Origin: an uncultured Lachnospiraceae bacterium
Lineage (GTDB): Bacteria; Bacillota; Clostridia; Lachnospirales; Lachnospiraceae
Length of the DNA stretch: 46,145 nucleotides
Assembly: GCA_947626775.1 (NCBI GenBank)
Contig: CANQTL010000026.1
Span: 1 to 46,145 of the forward strand
Reading direction: 5' to 3'
Shown here: positions 1 through 8,960 of the stretch, in pieces
Layout: every line of letters begins with the position of its first letter
How positions within the stretch are numbered: the first letter of the stretch is position 1
Program-made: the position numbers and the translations under genes
Notes under the pieces: generated by a model
The model's database searches: none
Seen by the model: only the letters and a program-made list of their open reading frames with translations
What the model was told of the DNA's origin: nothing

Positions 1-22
1 AATTTTTTGCAATATTATTTAT

Positions 23-51
23 ATAATAGCACAAACAGGCGAAAAATCCAA
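23..51 (-). promoter_or_regulatory. Sigma-A type promoter reading out of the window
   Basis: On the minus strand TTGGAT is followed after 17 bases by TATTAT, preceded by TGC (an extended -10). It lies about 120 bases downstream of the NRPS stop and points towards position 1, so it probably serves the next minus-strand gene outside the window. The rest of the 1-170 gap shows no ORF and no clear terminator hairpin. Confidence 0.5.
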
Positions 52-170
52 GTATTTCTTGCTTGAGTTTCCGTAGTTCCGAATAGCGCCATTCTTTCGA
101 CGAAACCGAACAGGTTATTCTTCTGCTTCTCACCGTATCTCCCGACAATATATAAGCTGTAACTCAACCG

Positions 171-3100
171 TCACGCAAACGAAGAGATATCGGCGGCATG
201 ATCGAAGAAGCCAAGGGTGACAAGCGCCTTTACCGCCCTGCCGATATAATTCTCATCGATCAGAGGCCACGAAAACCCCAGCCTGTACAGTGCCTTTACG
301 GTAAATTTGTTGATGCATTCAACTTCCCTGTGTTCCGCGTCGTTTTCCCTGTAAGATATAAGCGCCGAAACCTCCATGCTCTTCTCGTCATTCGACAGAA
401 TCTCATGAAAGCGCCTTTCAAATTCCTCATCCGATACGATTTTTATAGGGATGCCATTCTGGCGCATGCCGGCAATCACATTATCCATGTGGACAAAGTG
501 CGAATTATACGCATGAAATACCGTAAATTTTGAAGGCGTTCCCGCAAGTTTCAATATCGCAGCCGCCGTGGAATCGATCGGGGAAAACTCGACGTCCCTG
601 TCGAGTTCCGAAACCGGGAAACAGCCAAGCGCCGCATAGGCGCGCAGCATATTCATAAAGCTGTTGGTCCGGAAATTCGCCTGAAATTCTCCGTCCTCTT
701 CACGGCTCATCAAATTGCCGACGCGAATGACTTTCCCTCTCAGGTCCTTGTCCCTGACTGCGGTAAGCACCGCCTTTTCCGCCCTGTGCTTGGTGTTGAC
801 ATACTTGTTGTCAAGATTCTGCCCGAATTCCAGCATATTTTCCGCGAGTCTTATCTCCCTGGGAATACTGTCGTTGATACTTTCGCCCCCGATGCTGACC
901 GTTGAGATCTGAACAAGGCTCCTGTCAAGTTCCAGGCAGGCCGCTATGAGATGTTCGACGCCTTCTACGTTTACTTTTTCAAGGATATCGCTGTTTGTAA
1001 AATGCTTGACGCATGCGGCGCAGTTTATCACGGTATCAAAATCGTATCCGCGCAGCTGATCCGTAAGCGTGTCCGAAGTGATATCGCTGTCTATCACGAT
1101 GATTCTGTCTCCGAACCATTCATCGCAGGCGTCGTTAAAATAAAACATCAGCATCTGCTTCACTCGTTTTTCGGCTGTCTGCCTGCCGTTGCCGCGTGCC
1201 AGGCAGAATATCTTTTCAGCGCCGCCGTCCATAAGCTGTTTCAGTATGTGAACGCCCAAAAATCCCGTGGCGCCTGTGACCAGGATATTTCCGACGTCCG
1301 CATAGTCTATTTCCCCGACATGCGCTGCCGTATTGTATTGCAGGACGTCATAAAGCGGCTCGCACTCTTCGCGCGCCTTAGTCTTCGCCGCTGTCTCTGC
1401 CTTAGCCGAAGCCTTTTCCGACGCGTTGACAAGCGCCGCCAGTCTGGCCGGCGTGGCGTTGTCAAAGATATCCTTATAGACGATCGGGATCTTTTGCGTC
1501 ATACAGCGCACGGCTATCTTGGAGGCCAGCAGAGAGGTGCCTCCGAGTTCAAAGAAATCGTCGTCGGCATATACCGTATCCAGACCGAGCACAGCAGCAA
1601 ACATATCGCAGAATATCTGTTCCGTACTGGTTGCGGCCTTTCTCCCCTCCGTTTTTTTCTGCGCCGTGTCGGGTTCGGGCAATGCCTTTTTATCTACCTT
1701 GCCGTTTTTTGTCAGCGGCAGTTGATCGAGCTGTATAAGCACCGATGGCACCATATAATGTGCGAGCGACTTTTTAAGGTGATCGGTAAGCGTCTGTTTG
1801 TCCGTCGGTTTTGAAGCGGTAAAATACCCGCACAGATATTGCTGCTGGCCTTCGCCCTTTACAATGACAACCGCGTTGGTCACATCAGGATAGCTTTCCA
1901 TAGCGTTGCTTATCTCGTCAAGTTCAACACGAAGGCCTCTCAGTTTGACCTGATTATCCGCTCTGCCGAAGAATTCTATCTCCCCGTTCGGCAGCTGCCT
2001 TGCGATATCGCCGCTTCGGTAGGCACGTCCGTTTTCAAGTTCGATGAACGCCTCGGCGGTCTTTTCCTTCAGTCCGACATACCCTCTGCCGACGCCGAGG
2101 CCGCCGATCACCAGTTCTCCCTTTGCGCCTGCCGGCAGGATATGTCTGTATTTGTCCATAATATAGGCTTGGACGTTTGCCGCGGGCTTGCCGATGGTAA
2201 TGTTTTCTCCCGAAGTGATTACCTTTGCTATGCAGCTGACAGTTGCTTCGGTAGGCCCGTAACCATTGACTATCACGGCGTCGCGGCTGACTTTGTGCAG
2301 CAGCCCGTACAGGGATGGCGGAAACGCTTCCGCGCCGAGATCAAACATCTTTATGCAAGAAAGCGCCTTTGCCGCCTGAGGCATTTCGGCAATATTCGTC
2401 AAAAAAGACGGCGTGCCGGCCATTACTTCCACATTGTTTTTCTCTATGATTCCGGCAAGCGCAAGCGGATCGTGGATCTCCTCCTCGGTAGCTATGCATA
2501 CCGTCATACCGTTGCAGAGTGAAATATGAATTTCCATGACGGAGAAATCAAACGACGCCGCCGCGATGGCAAGCGCGGTTTTTCCGCCGTTCACAAAGGC
2601 TGCCGTCTCATGATTTTTCACATTTGCATTGACAAAATTACAGAGGTTGCCGTGCTCGATCATAACGCCCTTGGGAGTTCCCGTTGAACCAGAAGTATAT
2701 ATGCAGTAAGCCAGCGAATCTTCCGGAATCTTTCTCTCGGGATCTGAACTGTTTTCGCCGCGTGTCAGCTCGCTCACGGTCAGCGCGGCATACGGTTTTC
2801 CCCTGAAAAACTCTGCCCTCTCTTCTTTCAGTTCGTCCGTTGTGATGACAAAACGCGCATGGGAATCCCTGAGGCAGTAATCGATCCTGTCGTCCGGATA
2901 ATCGGGCAGCATGGGCAGGAAGGCTGCGCCGGCTTTCATAATGCCGTACTCGGCAACGGGAATTTCAATACTTCTCGGCAGCAGCATGCCTACGGGTTCG
3001 TCGAGTTCTACGCCCATCCCCATAAGCGAATGTGCCGTCCTGTTGGCCAGCGCATTCAATTCGCCGTATGTCAGCTTTCTGTTATCCGAAATGACGGCAA

Positions 3101-6100
3101 CCCGTTCGGGATGCGCCGCCGCCTGCGCTTCAAACAGCCTGTTCACGCTTACAGGTTCAACGGGATAAGCCGTGTCATTAAATTTCTGATTTGCCCTGGC
3201 GTCTTCCGCCGAAAGCATGGACACCTCGCTGATATAGGTATCTGCAAGGAAGGAGGCCGCCGCGGTGTCGATGGAGTTTAAAAAGGTCTTGATAAATTCC
3301 TTGCTGTAGAGATTGCCGTAATACTCGACCGCATACTCATAGACGCCGTTTTTGAGCATGATTTCCACCGAGAGTTTTGATTTCGCGGTGTCGAGGTCCA
3401 GAATCTCCATGTCACATTTTTCCCCGCCGACCATATGCTCAAGAAATCTGCCGTCCTGACAGACGAACATGACGTCTGAGCTGACGCCGTATTCCCTCGA
3501 AATTTCCGCAAAGGAATAAATGTCGTTTTCCATGCTGTCAAGCAGCTGTGCGCCGGTTTCCCTGACATATTCCAAAACGGTCTTCTGACCGTCGATGCCG
3601 CAGTATACGGGCAGCGTCTTGACAAACATTCCCACAGAATTGTCCGTTCGCGAATCGCTCCTGCCGTTATAGACCGTAGTGAATACCGCCTCTTCCGCGT
3701 TCTGGTATCTTCCGAGGACAAACCCGAATACCGCGTTGAAAAAGCCGTTTGCGGTAACTTTGTTTTGCCGGCAGTATGCTTCTATCTCTTCCGGCGGGAC
3801 CGAAGAAGCGGCCGCCATAAAACCCGCTCTGACTCCGGGCTCGTTTTTGTCTGGTTTGGGCTGGCAGTCGGTATCGCAGCCGCCGAGCAGGGAGGCGTAA
3901 TAGTCCCTGGCCCTGACATAACGCTCCGAAACCCTTGCTTTCTCCTCCGAGAGGGCGGCCTCGTAGCTCGAATATGTTTCTGCGGCAGGCGTTTCGCCCT
4001 CATATGCCCCTGCGATATCTCTCAAAATAATGTTTAGAGAGGCGCCGTCGCTTATGATATGATGCATATCGAGGAACAGATACAGCCTGTCAGCCTTGAT
4101 CAGCTTCGCCTGAAACAGTCTTCCTCCGAGCAGGCGATAAGGCTTTGCAAGCTGCGCTTTTACAGTTTCGATATCTTCGGTAACGATCGTTTCTATCGAA
4201 TTTTCATCAAAAGAAAAGTCGCCGTCCATTCTGCGCTGCCTGATATTGCCGTCGTCGTCCATAAACAATCTTGTTTTTATATAGGGATGGGCGTTGACCG
4301 CGCTGACCACAGCCCGTTTCAGTCTGTCTTCGTCAATGTTCCCGCCAAGCCTCAGCAGTATGGGGATATTATATACTGTCGTCTCAGGCTGGGCGACCGC
4401 CTCGACAAAAATACCTTCCTGCGTCTTTGTAAGCGGATAATCCGGCTGTATCCCGTAGACCTCCGCCTTTTCGGCACGCGCAAGAAAATGTTCCAGTTTT
4501 TCCACGGTATTGTTTTCTTTAAAGTCTGAGGTTTTCACAGGCACGTCAAAGACTTTTGAGAGAAGCACATTCAGCCTGATCGCCCCAATAGAAGAAAGCC
4601 CCGCGTCATAGATATTCGTCGTGATGCCGAAATCGGTATAGCCGAGCACCTCTGCGATCTGATCGAATATCTTCTGCTGCGTTTCATTTTGCGGCGGTAT
4701 CACTTCCGCCTGTTTTCTCACAGGTTTCGGCAGTTCCTTTTTGTTGACCTTCTGGTTTTGGTTCAGAGGGATGGAGGCTATCTGCATGGTGACGGCCGGA
4801 ATCATATAGGCGGGCTTCCGCTCTCCTATAAACTCGTTCATGGCTGATATATCTATTTCGTGATCGCTGACAATATACGCCGCAATATATTTTTCTCCAG
4901 TCTCCTCGTCCTCAAATGCCTGGACGGTGGCGTCCTTGATGCCCTCAAATTCGCGGATCACTCCCTCAACCTCCGTCAGCTCAATACGGAAGCCGCGCAC
5001 CTTGATCTGTCCGTCGTTTCTTCCGATAAAGTCGATTGCTCCGTTGGGCAGAAGACGGACTACATCCCCGGAGCGATACGCCCTGAGATAATCCCGGTCG
5101 TCACTGAACGGATTGCGCACAAAGGCTCTGTCCGTCAAGTCTTCTCTGTTCAGATACCCTCTTGCGACGCCGCGCCCCGCAATAAGCAGTTCTCCGGGAA
5201 CCAGCGGCGGCAGTCTGCGAAGATTGCGATCCACAACATAGCATTTATAGTTCGCAAGCGCTCTGCCGATCGGCGCTCTGTCGTAAAGGCGGTTGATCGG
5301 TTGAATGGTTGTAAAGATCGTACACTCCGTCGGTCCGTAAACATTATAGAGCTGCAGAGCCGTATCTCTCGGACTGACAGGCACGAGTTTCTCTCCGCCG
5401 ATGGAGAGATGTCTCAGTTTTTCAGCGGTGGTCATGGCGTAAAACTGCCGTCCCACCTGTGTCGTCATAAAGGAATGTGTGATTCCCATCCTGTGAAACC
5501 ATTTTTCAAGCTCTATCAGATCAAGCCTGATTTCCTCTTCCACAATGCACACGCAGGCTCCCGCCGTCAATGCGGGATACATATCCATCATATTGGCGTC
5601 AAACCCATAACTTGCATAGGCCGCCACGCGGGAGTATTCGTCCAGTTGATAGAACTCTCTGTACCAGCAGCAGAAATTGGCGAGATTGCGGTGCTCAAGC
5701 ATGACACCTTTCGGTACGCCCGTTGAACCCGATGTATAGAGCAGCGTAAACAGCGCATCCGGCTCGGGATTCTTCTCCATCCTGCCGCAGTCGGGAAGCC
5801 CGGAAATATCCTTTGTGAGCAGTACTTTGCCCTGGTATCCGCGTACTTTGGAAAGCAGCGATTCATCGGCGATCAGCAGCTTTGCACCGGCGTCCGACAT
5901 CATAAATGCAAGGCGGTCGGCGGGATAGGCCGGATCAAGCGGCTGATAGGCCGCGCCCGATTTAAGCGCTCCCAGGGAGGCTGTGACCATATAGCTGCAT
6001 CGCGGTATCAGTATGGAGACCACATCCCCGGGACCGAGGCCGAGCGCATGTATCCTGGACGCAATGCGCTCCGAAATATCGTCAATCTGCACGTAGGTAA

Positions 6101-7535
6101 GAGTTTCGTCCTTAAAATATACCGCGGGACGGTCGGGATTTTTTGCCGCCTGTTCTCTGAACATCGACACGATATCGGTAACGGGATAATCCGCTTCGGT
6201 CCTGTTAAAGCGTTCCATCTCGTCGATATTTTCGTCGGTGACAAGGCGTATATCCCCCAGCCTGCCGCCGCTGCAAAGCCCCGATACGATCAGCGTATAT
6301 ACTTCCGCCATGCGCCTTACGGTCTCTGCCGCCAGCTTTTCAGCGGCGTATTCAAACCTGAGCAGATAGTCTCCGCTGCTCTGTTTAAATACATGCAGGG
6401 TAAGCGACGCCATCACATCCTCCGAGACAGCAATCTCCACAGGGATATATCTGCCGCCTATCGTTACACCGGAGAACAGATCGCTCTGATATACAAAGAA
6501 ACAGTCGGGCTGTATGCCGTACTCGCCGCAAAGCTGCGCAATATCCGCATTGTCATGCGCCCTGAGTTCACGAAAAGACTGCTGCATACCCGACATAAAA
6601 TCCGTACAGTCCATACTTTCGTCAATACTCGCAAGCACGGGAAGGTTATGCACCATCATGCCGACGGTATGCTGCAATGCAGGATCATGTCTGCCGTTTT
6701 CGCCGATGAAGAAAAGCACTTTTTCCTGATCGCAGAAAAGTTTTAACATGTATGCGTAGGCACTCATAAACAGGGTATTTTTCGTAAGCTGATGTCCCTG
6801 CAAAAAAGAGAGGAGTCGGTCCGGCAGTTCCGGTTCCCGCGCAGAGAGCATCGTGTCATACACGCCCAGTCTGCCTTTCAGATCGGCAAGTTCCGGTGCA
6901 TCGTCGCTGTACAGTTCGGTATCGCCCTCCATATGATCGAGCATCTTTCTGTACACTTCGTTGTCGGCCTGCGTTATTTCCGGGTGCGCCGCCTCATACC
7001 GCGCGAGGGCAAAGTTGCTCATATCTTCCTGGACCGGCGGCTTTCCGTCGTAGACCGCGGCGATATTGCCTATGATGATGGAGGCCGTCGTGCCGTCGCA
7101 GACAATGTGATGCATCGCGAGCACAAGACACAGCCCCGCGCGTGTTTTGAAAATGACCGCGCGTGTGAGAAGATCGTTTTCTATATCAAAAGGCTGATCA
7201 ATGCTCTTTGCAAGCGCATTTTTGTCGGTAATCTCCGTCTCCTTCAGCTCTGCCGTTATTTTCCTGCCGGAGGGTATGAGCGCCGGAAAGCCGTCCGTCA
7301 TTTGAACGGAGGCGCCGAGTATCGGATAACTGTTAAGCACTGTCTCCACAGCGCTCTGAAGACGCAGCGCGTCCGCTTCCATATCGTCTGGCAGAAAAAG
7401 CAGAAATACATTGTTGTACGCAGTCCCCTTTCCTGCCTGACAATCGAGATAAATACTCATCTGCGCCCTTGTGAGAGGATAGCGGTCCGCCATTTCTTCT
7501 TTCGCTGCGGTCTGTTTCCCGAATAGATCTGCCAT
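171..7535 (-). CDS. Two-module NRPS, C-A-T-C-A-T-R, predicted dipeptide-aldehyde synthetase
   Basis: Cytosolic megasynthetase of about 2454 residues. Rough domain order: condensation 1 (20-440, HHIVCDG near 146), adenylation 1 (455-940, YTSGSTG near 604, YGPTE near 737), carrier 1 (950-1022, DAGLSSIG, serine near 982-986), condensation 2 (1035-1440, HHIISDG near 1162), adenylation 2 (1465-1955, YTSGSTG near 1617), carrier 2 (1972-2040, LGGTS), and a terminal NAD(P)H reductase (2085-end, TGATGFLG near 2091, active-site YVNTK near 2249). There is no thioesterase, so the product should leave by reduction as an aldehyde or alcohol. The N-terminal C domain suggests an acylated first residue. Reductase-ended two-module NRPSs of this type include the aureusimine synthetase AusA, which lacks the first C domain, and gut-clostridial enzymes. 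An in-frame GTG at 7547 sits directly against its purine-rich stretch, so I prefer ATG at 7535. No transporter or MbtH gene is seen nearby. Confidence 0.93.
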   Translation of the reverse strand: MADLFGKQTAAKEEMADRYPLTRAQMSIYLDCQAGKGTAYNNVFLLFLPDDMEADALRLQSAVETVLNSYPILGASVQMTDGFPALIPSGRKITAELKETEITDKNALAKSIDQPFDIENDLLTRAVIFKTRAGLCLVLAMHHIVCDGTTASIIIGNIAAVYDGKPPVQEDMSNFALARYEAAHPEITQADNEVYRKMLDHMEGDTELYSDDAPELADLKGRLGVYDTMLSAREPELPDRLLSFLQGHQLTKNTLFMSAYAYMLKLFCDQEKVLFFIGENGRHDPALQHTVGMMVHNLPVLASIDESMDCTDFMSGMQQSFRELRAHDNADIAQLCGEYGIQPDCFFVYQSDLFSGVTIGGRYIPVEIAVSEDVMASLTLHVFKQSSGDYLLRFEYAAEKLAAETVRRMAEVYTLIVSGLCSGGRLGDIRLVTDENIDEMERFNRTEADYPVTDIVSMFREQAAKNPDRPAVYFKDETLTYVQIDDISERIASRIHALGLGPGDVVSILIPRCSYMVTASLGALKSGAAYQPLDPAYPADRLAFMMSDAGAKLLIADESLLSKVRGYQGKVLLTKDISGLPDCGRMEKNPEPDALFTLLYTSGSTGVPKGVMLEHRNLANFCCWYREFYQLDEYSRVAAYASYGFDANMMDMYPALTAGACVCIVEEEIRLDLIELEKWFHRMGITHSFMTTQVGRQFYAMTTAEKLRHLSIGGEKLVPVSPRDTALQLYNVYGPTECTIFTTIQPINRLYDRAPIGRALANYKCYVVDRNLRRLPPLVPGELLIAGRGVARGYLNREDLTDRAFVRNPFSDDRDYLRAYRSGDVVRLLPNGAIDFIGRNDGQIKVRGFRIELTEVEGVIREFEGIKDATVQAFEDEETGEKYIAAYIVSDHEIDISAMNEFIGERKPAYMIPAVTMQIASIPLNQNQKVNKKELPKPVRKQAEVIPPQNETQQKIFDQIAEVLGYTDFGITTNIYDAGLSSIGAIRLNVLLSKVFDVPVKTSDFKENNTVEKLEHFLARAEKAEVYGIQPDYPLTKTQEGIFVEAVAQPETTVYNIPILLRLGGNIDEDRLKRAVVSAVNAHPYIKTRLFMDDDGNIRQRRMDGDFSFDENSIETIVTEDIETVKAQLAKPYRLLGGRLFQAKLIKADRLYLFLDMHHIISDGASLNIILRDIAGAYEGETPAAETYSSYEAALSEEKARVSERYVRARDYYASLLGGCDTDCQPKPDKNEPGVRAGFMAAASSVPPEEIEAYCRQNKVTANGFFNAVFGFVLGRYQNAEEAVFTTVYNGRSDSRTDNSVGMFVKTLPVYCGIDGQKTVLEYVRETGAQLLDSMENDIYSFAEISREYGVSSDVMFVCQDGRFLEHMVGGEKCDMEILDLDTAKSKLSVEIMLKNGVYEYAVEYYGNLYSKEFIKTFLNSIDTAAASFLADTYISEVSMLSAEDARANQKFNDTAYPVEPVSVNRLFEAQAAAHPERVAVISDNRKLTYGELNALANRTAHSLMGMGVELDEPVGMLLPRSIEIPVAEYGIMKAGAAFLPMLPDYPDDRIDYCLRDSHARFVITTDELKEERAEFFRGKPYAALTVSELTRGENSSDPERKIPEDSLAYCIYTSGSTGTPKGVMIEHGNLCNFVNANVKNHETAAFVNGGKTALAIAAASFDFSVMEIHISLCNGMTVCIATEEEIHDPLALAGIIEKNNVEVMAGTPSFLTNIAEMPQAAKALSCIKMFDLGAEAFPPSLYGLLHKVSRDAVIVNGYGPTEATVSCIAKVITSGENITIGKPAANVQAYIMDKYRHILPAGAKGELVIGGLGVGRGYVGLKEKTAEAFIELENGRAYRSGDIARQLPNGEIEFFGRADNQVKLRGLRVELDEISNAMESYPDVTNAVVIVKGEGQQQYLCGYFTASKPTDKQTLTDHLKKSLAHYMVPSVLIQLDQLPLTKNGKVDKKALPEPDTAQKKTEGRKAATSTEQIFCDMFAAVLGLDTVYADDDFFELGGTSLLASKIAVRCMTQKIPIVYKDIFDNATPARLAALVNASEKASAKAETAAKTKAREECEPLYDVLQYNTAAHVGEIDYADVGNILVTGATGFLGVHILKQLMDGGAEKIFCLARGNGRQTAEKRVKQMLMFYFNDACDEWFGDRIIVIDSDITSDTLTDQLRGYDFDTVINCAACVKHFTNSDILEKVNVEGVEHLIAACLELDRSLVQISTVSIGGESINDSIPREIRLAENMLEFGQNLDNKYVNTKHRAEKAVLTAVRDKDLRGKVIRVGNLMSREEDGEFQANFRTNSFMNMLRAYAALGCFPVSELDRDVEFSPIDSTAAAILKLAGTPSKFTVFHAYNSHFVHMDNVIAGMRQNGIPIKIVSDEEFERRFHEILSNDEKSMEVSALISYRENDAEHREVECINKFTVKALYRLGFSWPLIDENYIGRAVKALVTLGFFDHAADISSFA

Positions 7536-7592
7536 TTTGCCTTCCACTCCTTTTTCTCACCGTCTGTCCGATATTCCGGCCTTTTGCCCCGT

Positions 7593-8243
7593 TCAGGGAG
7601 TAATCCATTCAAGCCCGCCGGAAAATTTCTCATACTCGGAACATACGGTCATAGCATATCCTTTTACGGCGTATTCTGCAAAATAAAGATTCCCGCAATC
7701 ATATTGATCGCAAAACGCGCCGATACCGTCCCGCATATCTATATAGAGATCCTTTGGCTCCAAATCCACCCCTGCGCCGAAATATTTCATAACGCTTTCT
7801 TTGATTGTCCACAGCTTCGTAAACGCCCTGTCCGCATCTTTTTCACGGCTGCGTATATAATCTGTCTCGCTTTGATAGTACGCAAAATTGACAAGATCAT
7901 TCTCAAAATAGCGGTATGCCTCTATATCGACGCCGACAGGGCGGTCGGAAAAAGCGCATACTGCCATATTCCCCGAATGTGATAGATTAAAACAGAGATC
8001 CTGTCTGTCCATGAGGAATGGCTTCCCGTTCTCCCCGTAAGACAGCCTGACGTCAGAGACGCCTTCGCGCAGAAGCCCCTCGTACAGCAGGATCCCTGCT
8101 CCGAGAGATAGCCGCCTGTCCTTTAAAAAGCAAAAAGAATCTATTTTTCCCCTGCGCTCCATCGGCATTTTGCTGTGCCATCTGTCAAAGGTATCCGTAT
8201 TTTCAAGCGAACAGGCGTCAAGTATATAAATATGATTTTTCAT
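7593..8243 (-). CDS. Sfp-type 4'-phosphopantetheinyl transferase
   Basis: This 216-residue protein should transfer phosphopantetheine from CoA to the carrier-domain serines of the adjacent NRPS. The family signature is visible: PVGVDIEAY (around 105-113) supplies the metal-binding Asp-x-Glu pair, and FTKLWTIKESVMKY (around 140-153) is the W-x-x-K-E-x-x-x-K motif. Length fits the Sfp class rather than the short AcpS class. It ends 57 bases upstream of the NRPS start and begins 40 bases after ktrA, in the same direction, so cotranscription is likely. No strong Shine-Dalgarno sequence precedes the ATG, unlike most genes here. Whether it also serves fatty-acid ACP cannot be judged from the window. 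Confidence 0.9.
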   Translation of the reverse strand: MKNHIYILDACSLENTDTFDRWHSKMPMERRGKIDSFCFLKDRRLSLGAGILLYEGLLREGVSDVRLSYGENGKPFLMDRQDLCFNLSHSGNMAVCAFSDRPVGVDIEAYRYFENDLVNFAYYQSETDYIRSREKDADRAFTKLWTIKESVMKYFGAGVDLEPKDLYIDMRDGIGAFCDQYDCGNLYFAEYAVKGYAMTVCSEYEKFSGGLEWITP

Positions 8244-8283
8244 GTCGTTATCTGCAAATGATTCTATTCCGCAAAGATCCGAT

Positions 8284-8934
8284 TTATCTCATTTTCTCCA
8301 GCTTCGCCGGATTTGCAATCACGATAAGCCTCATATCTCCTGAAAGCGGCTGCGCGGGGTCTATATTGACGCTGACCTTTCCCTCCTGAATGGCCGCCAC
8401 GACATTGATCCCGTACTTCTTCCTGAGATTCAGTTCGATCAGGTTTCTTCCTGCCCACTCCTGTCTGACCTCGAGTTCGATCATGGACACGTCCCCTGAC
8501 AGTTCCACGATATCGACGAACCCGGAACTCATGAGATTTTTCGCCAGCCGGATGCCCGACTCGTTCTCAGGCAGCACCACTCTGTCCGCCCCCACCTTGC
8601 TCAGGATCCTGCAGTTCATCTCGCTGGCGCACTTTGCGATCACCGTCTTGACCCCGATCTCCTTGCACAGCATCGTCGCCATCACGCTCGCTTCCAGATT
8701 GGTCGCCATCGCGATCACCACGACGTCCACACTGGCAATGCCGAGCCGTCTGATCACTTCTACATCCGTCACATCCGCGCATTTGCAGTACGGAATGTCC
8801 GCAATCGCATCGTTGACGAGATCCTCGTCGATATCGACGGCGAGCACCTCGGCCCCGCTTCTCACCAGCTCCCTGGCTACAGCTTTTCCATATCTTCCCA
8901 ATCCAAACACCGCATAAGATTTGTGAATATTCAT
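8284..8934 (-). CDS. ktrA: KtrA-type RCK regulatory subunit of potassium uptake
   Basis: A cytosolic ring-forming subunit that gates the KtrB potassium channel/transporter in response to bound nucleotide. The 216 residues hold one RCK-N Rossmann domain (VFGLGRYGKAVA near 8-19 with the G-x-G-x-x-G fold signature, acidic residue in AVDID near 33) and one RCK-C domain (about 135-216). A single RCK-N/RCK-C pair of this length is the Ktr form; classic TrkA has two pairs. It follows ktrB by 26 bases with a GGCGGAG ribosome binding site, so the two are translated from one message. Confidence 0.92.
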   Translation of the reverse strand: MNIHKSYAVFGLGRYGKAVARELVRSGAEVLAVDIDEDLVNDAIADIPYCKCADVTDVEVIRRLGIASVDVVVIAMATNLEASVMATMLCKEIGVKTVIAKCASEMNCRILSKVGADRVVLPENESGIRLAKNLMSSGFVDIVELSGDVSMIELEVRQEWAGRNLIELNLRKKYGINVVAAIQEGKVSVNIDPAQPLSGDMRLIVIANPAKLEKMR

Positions 8935-8960
8935 TGCTCCGCCTTTCTCTCTGCCATCTG

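Noticed and set aside
951..1814. Long open frames on the plus strand opposite the NRPS (also 4860-5726, 6048-6746, 6792-7526)
   Set aside because: They mirror the NRPS in another frame, lack ribosome binding sites and show no recognisable domains; the NRPS motifs fix the true frame.
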